A DNA stretch of 15,165 nucleotides from Bacteroidota bacterium (GTDB lineage Bacteria; Bacteroidota; Bacteroidia; Chitinophagales; Chitinophagaceae). Under the pieces are notes generated by a model, which was not told the origin of the DNA, did no database searches, and saw only the letters and a program-made list of their open reading frames with translations. A program made the position numbers and the translations under genes. Every line of letters starts with the position of its first letter. The stretch's first letter is position 1. The stretch covers positions 1-15,165 of the forward strand of contig JAEZAM010000090.1 of assembly GCA_023430465.1 (NCBI GenBank), read 5' to 3'. Shown in pieces: positions 13,891 to 15,165 of this stretch.

Positions 13891-14358
13891 TGCTCTCCTT
13901 CTCGAGCCCTGCGGTTCGGGACGGCGACCTGGTTTCCGGTTTAGCTGGCGATCCACTTCACGGTTATGTCGGGCGGTATCCCAGTATTGTTTGCCATACC
14001 CAACAAGTATCTCGGAGCCGGGCAATATATCCCGCAACGCTTTTACAAAAACTTTTGTGCCAATCCGTTTATAACTGCAATTATTCCGCATGCCAGGAAC
14101 GATCGTCAGGCCTTTTGCATCATTGGCGTAACGGGCAAGTGAATCCTTCACCGGCTCGGCATTGATCACATGTTCCGCGCTGACGTAGTAGATGTAATTA
14201 TTGTGATGTTCATCCTTGACTTTCTCCCAGGTTGTAACAATTCCCGTATATTCAATGATCAGGGTTTGCTTTGGAATAAAAACTTTGGTAAACAGTCCGT
14301 TGCCGGCCCCAGGGATGGTGGAGCGTTTTATTTCAAGGTCTTTTTTGTTGATTGACAT
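13885..14358 (-). CDS. Short SET-domain protein (putative protein-lysine methyltransferase)
   Basis: This 157-residue protein has a compact SET fold, the S-adenosylmethionine-dependent lysine methyltransferase domain. In order it shows GAGNGLF (residues 17-23), IEYTGIV (35-41), ARYANDA (75-81) where the canonical RFINHSC motif would lie, and GYGKQYW (120-126) with the expected tyrosine. The NHSC-like motif is altered, and no post-SET cysteine cluster is present. The ATG at 14358 was chosen over an in-frame start at 14451 because the extra 31 residues do not resemble SET proteins and contain a promoter-like box. The C-terminal tail (RKPGRRPEPQGSRRRAG) is very basic and runs into low-complexity DNA. 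The target is unknown. Confidence 0.8.
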   Translation of the reverse strand: MSINKKDLEIKRSTIPGAGNGLFTKVFIPKQTLIIEYTGIVTTWEKVKDEHHNNYIYYVSAEHVINAEPVKDSLARYANDAKGLTIVPGMRNNCSYKRIGTKVFVKALRDILPGSEILVGYGKQYWDTARHNREVDRQLNRKPGRRPEPQGSRRRAG

Positions 14359-14374
14359 ACAGTTGGGTAAAAGA

Positions 14375-14382
14375 CAAATGTA
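14375..14382 (-). promoter_or_regulatory. Probable -7 promoter box of the SET-domain gene
   Basis: On the - strand TACATTTG is an exact match to TAnnTTTG, ending 16 nt before the ATG at 14358. This supports the shorter reading frame. No convincing TTTG -33 element is visible in the GC-rich stretch upstream of it. Confidence 0.4.
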
Positions 14383-14459
14383 ATTATCCGCGGGCAGTCG
14401 CACGGGTTTTAGTGGAACGGAAAAGAAAGTTGCGAAAAAAATGGTAATCATAAAAAATT

Positions 14460-14490
14460 CCTAACTTACGTTAGTACTTATTGCCTAACG
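14460..14490 (+). promoter_or_regulatory. CTAAC repeat array before the response-regulator gene
   Basis: CTAAC TTAC GTTAG (14461-14474) is a perfect 5-bp inverted repeat, and a further CCTAAC copy (14484-14489) repeats the first (14460-14465) at a 24-bp offset. It lies in the divergent gap, 11 nt before the ATG at 14502. Such half-site arrays are common at response-regulator targets, so autoregulation is possible, but this is inference. Confidence 0.4.
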
Positions 14491-14501
14491 AAATCTTCCA
14501 T

Positions 14502-15128
14502 ATGGTGCCCATTCGCCTCATGCTTGTGGATGATCACAAGCTATTGACCGATATCTGGACGATCATACTTAACAGGGATGAGCGGTTCCGGGTGGTTGCC
14601 TCGACCAACGATACGCGCAATGCCATTGCCCTGCTCAAGGAGTACAAGCCGGATATCGTGCTTACGGATATCAATATGCAACCCCTGGATGGGGTCACGC
14701 TTACCAGCCAGATTGCCGCTCTTACACTCCCGCCACAGGTCATAGCAGTGACCATGTACAGCATGTTGGCTTATGTAAGGAAGATGCTGGATGCCGGTGC
14801 CCGGGGATATGTAACAAAAAACTCACCGAAGGAGGAACTTTTCGAGGCGATCACAACTGTTCACAATGGCGGTAAGTATATATGCAGGGAGATCACGGAT
14901 CTCATCGCTCACCGCGATCTGGATGCTACGGCATCGCTCAACAGGCTAAGCCGTCGCGAAGTGGACATCATACAATTGATCAAGGAAGGACTATCCTCTC
15001 AGCAGATCGGCGATCGTATCGGTGTAAAACGGAAGACCGTTGAGGTGCATCGTTATAACATCCTTCGCAAACTGGGGGTGAATAATGTGGCGTCACTGAT
15101 GAATCTTGTAGGGGCGAGGGGGTTATAG
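14502..15128 (+). CDS. NarL/LuxR-family two-component response regulator
   Basis: This 208-residue regulator has an N-terminal receiver domain (about residues 4-120) and a C-terminal LuxR-type helix-turn-helix (about 143-205). The acidic pocket is D10-D11, the phospho-acceptor is D56 in VLTDINM, a switch threonine lies in VTMYS, and the conserved lysine is in YVTKNS. The output domain shows LSRREVDIIQLIKEGLSSQQ and the recognition segment KRKTVEVHR. The ATG at 14502 was preferred to a TTG at 14481 because the receiver strand begins right after it. No sensor kinase gene is adjacent, so it is an orphan within this window. It is transcribed divergently from the SET-domain gene. Confidence 0.93.
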   Translation: MVPIRLMLVDDHKLLTDIWTIILNRDERFRVVASTNDTRNAIALLKEYKPDIVLTDINMQPLDGVTLTSQIAALTLPPQVIAVTMYSMLAYVRKMLDAGARGYVTKNSPKEELFEAITTVHNGGKYICREITDLIAHRDLDATASLNRLSRREVDIIQLIKEGLSSQQIGDRIGVKRKTVEVHRYNILRKLGVNNVASLMNLVGARGL

Positions 15129-15165
15129 CGGGATGCCGGATGGATGCTGGATGCTGGTACTGGTT
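15129..15165 (+). repeat. Dispersed intergenic repeat, copy 3 (cut by the window edge)
   Basis: The last 37 bases consist of GGATGCTGG-type units directly after the response-regulator stop. They share TGGATGCTGG with the - strand of copy 1 and have the same orientation as copy 2. The element is truncated by the end of the window, so its full form is not visible. Confidence 0.55.

Noticed and set aside
14359..14451. N-terminal extension of the SET protein from an ATG at 14451
   Set aside because: The extra residues do not resemble the family, and a good TACATTTG promoter box lies within them; the ATG at 14358 fits better.

Overview
The window looks like a chromosomal segment of a Bacteroidota member, most likely Chitinophagaceae or a close relative. 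This rests on gene content: a crt operon led by a MerR/B12 regulator and an ECF sigma factor, a CpsB/YwqE-type PHP phosphatase and a LegC-type aminotransferase. It also rests on promoter-like TAnnTTTG boxes and on intergenic repeats rich in CTGGGTGCTGG. Taxonomy is inferred by recognition only; no database was searched.

Region 1 (about 119-5964, + strand) is an envelope or exopolysaccharide module: a small N-formyltransferase, a nucleotide-sugar dehydrogenase, an SDR sugar-nucleotide enzyme, a LegC-type PLP aminotransferase, an initiating phosphoglycosyl transferase and a CpsB-like tyrosine phosphatase. The first four enzyme types match the chemistry of the Arn route (oxidise, decarboxylate to a 4-keto sugar, transaminate, N-formylate), but as separate genes. 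The likely product is a formamido-sugar nucleotide that feeds lipid-linked glycan assembly. The exact sugar cannot be read from sequence.

Region 2 (6028-12296, + strand) is a carotenoid locus: a CarH-like MerR regulator with an intact adenosylcobalamin-binding signature, an ECF sigma factor, crtI, crtB, idi, crtZ and crtY. Together they cover IPP/DMAPP balance and the path from GGPP through phytoene, lycopene and beta-carotene to zeaxanthin. No GGPP synthase or ketolase is present. A perfect 11-bp inverted repeat lies just before the sigma-factor ATG and overlaps a promoter-like box. It is the best candidate operator for the B12 photoreceptor. From the sigma gene to crtZ, gaps are 3-13 nt. 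crtY is separated from crtZ by a repeat element and has no usable ATG.

Region 3 (12297-15128) holds a small four-helix membrane protein and an aldose 1-epimerase (both - strand), a short SET-domain protein (- strand) and, divergently, a NarL/LuxR-type response regulator (+ strand).

Three copies of one dispersed repeat family occur at the left edge (inverted), between crtZ and crtY, and at the right edge. Two contain a four-tract G-quadruplex motif. A TCAACC hexamer tract lies between the epimerase and SET genes. I saw no rRNA, tRNA, CRISPR array, transposase or phage gene.
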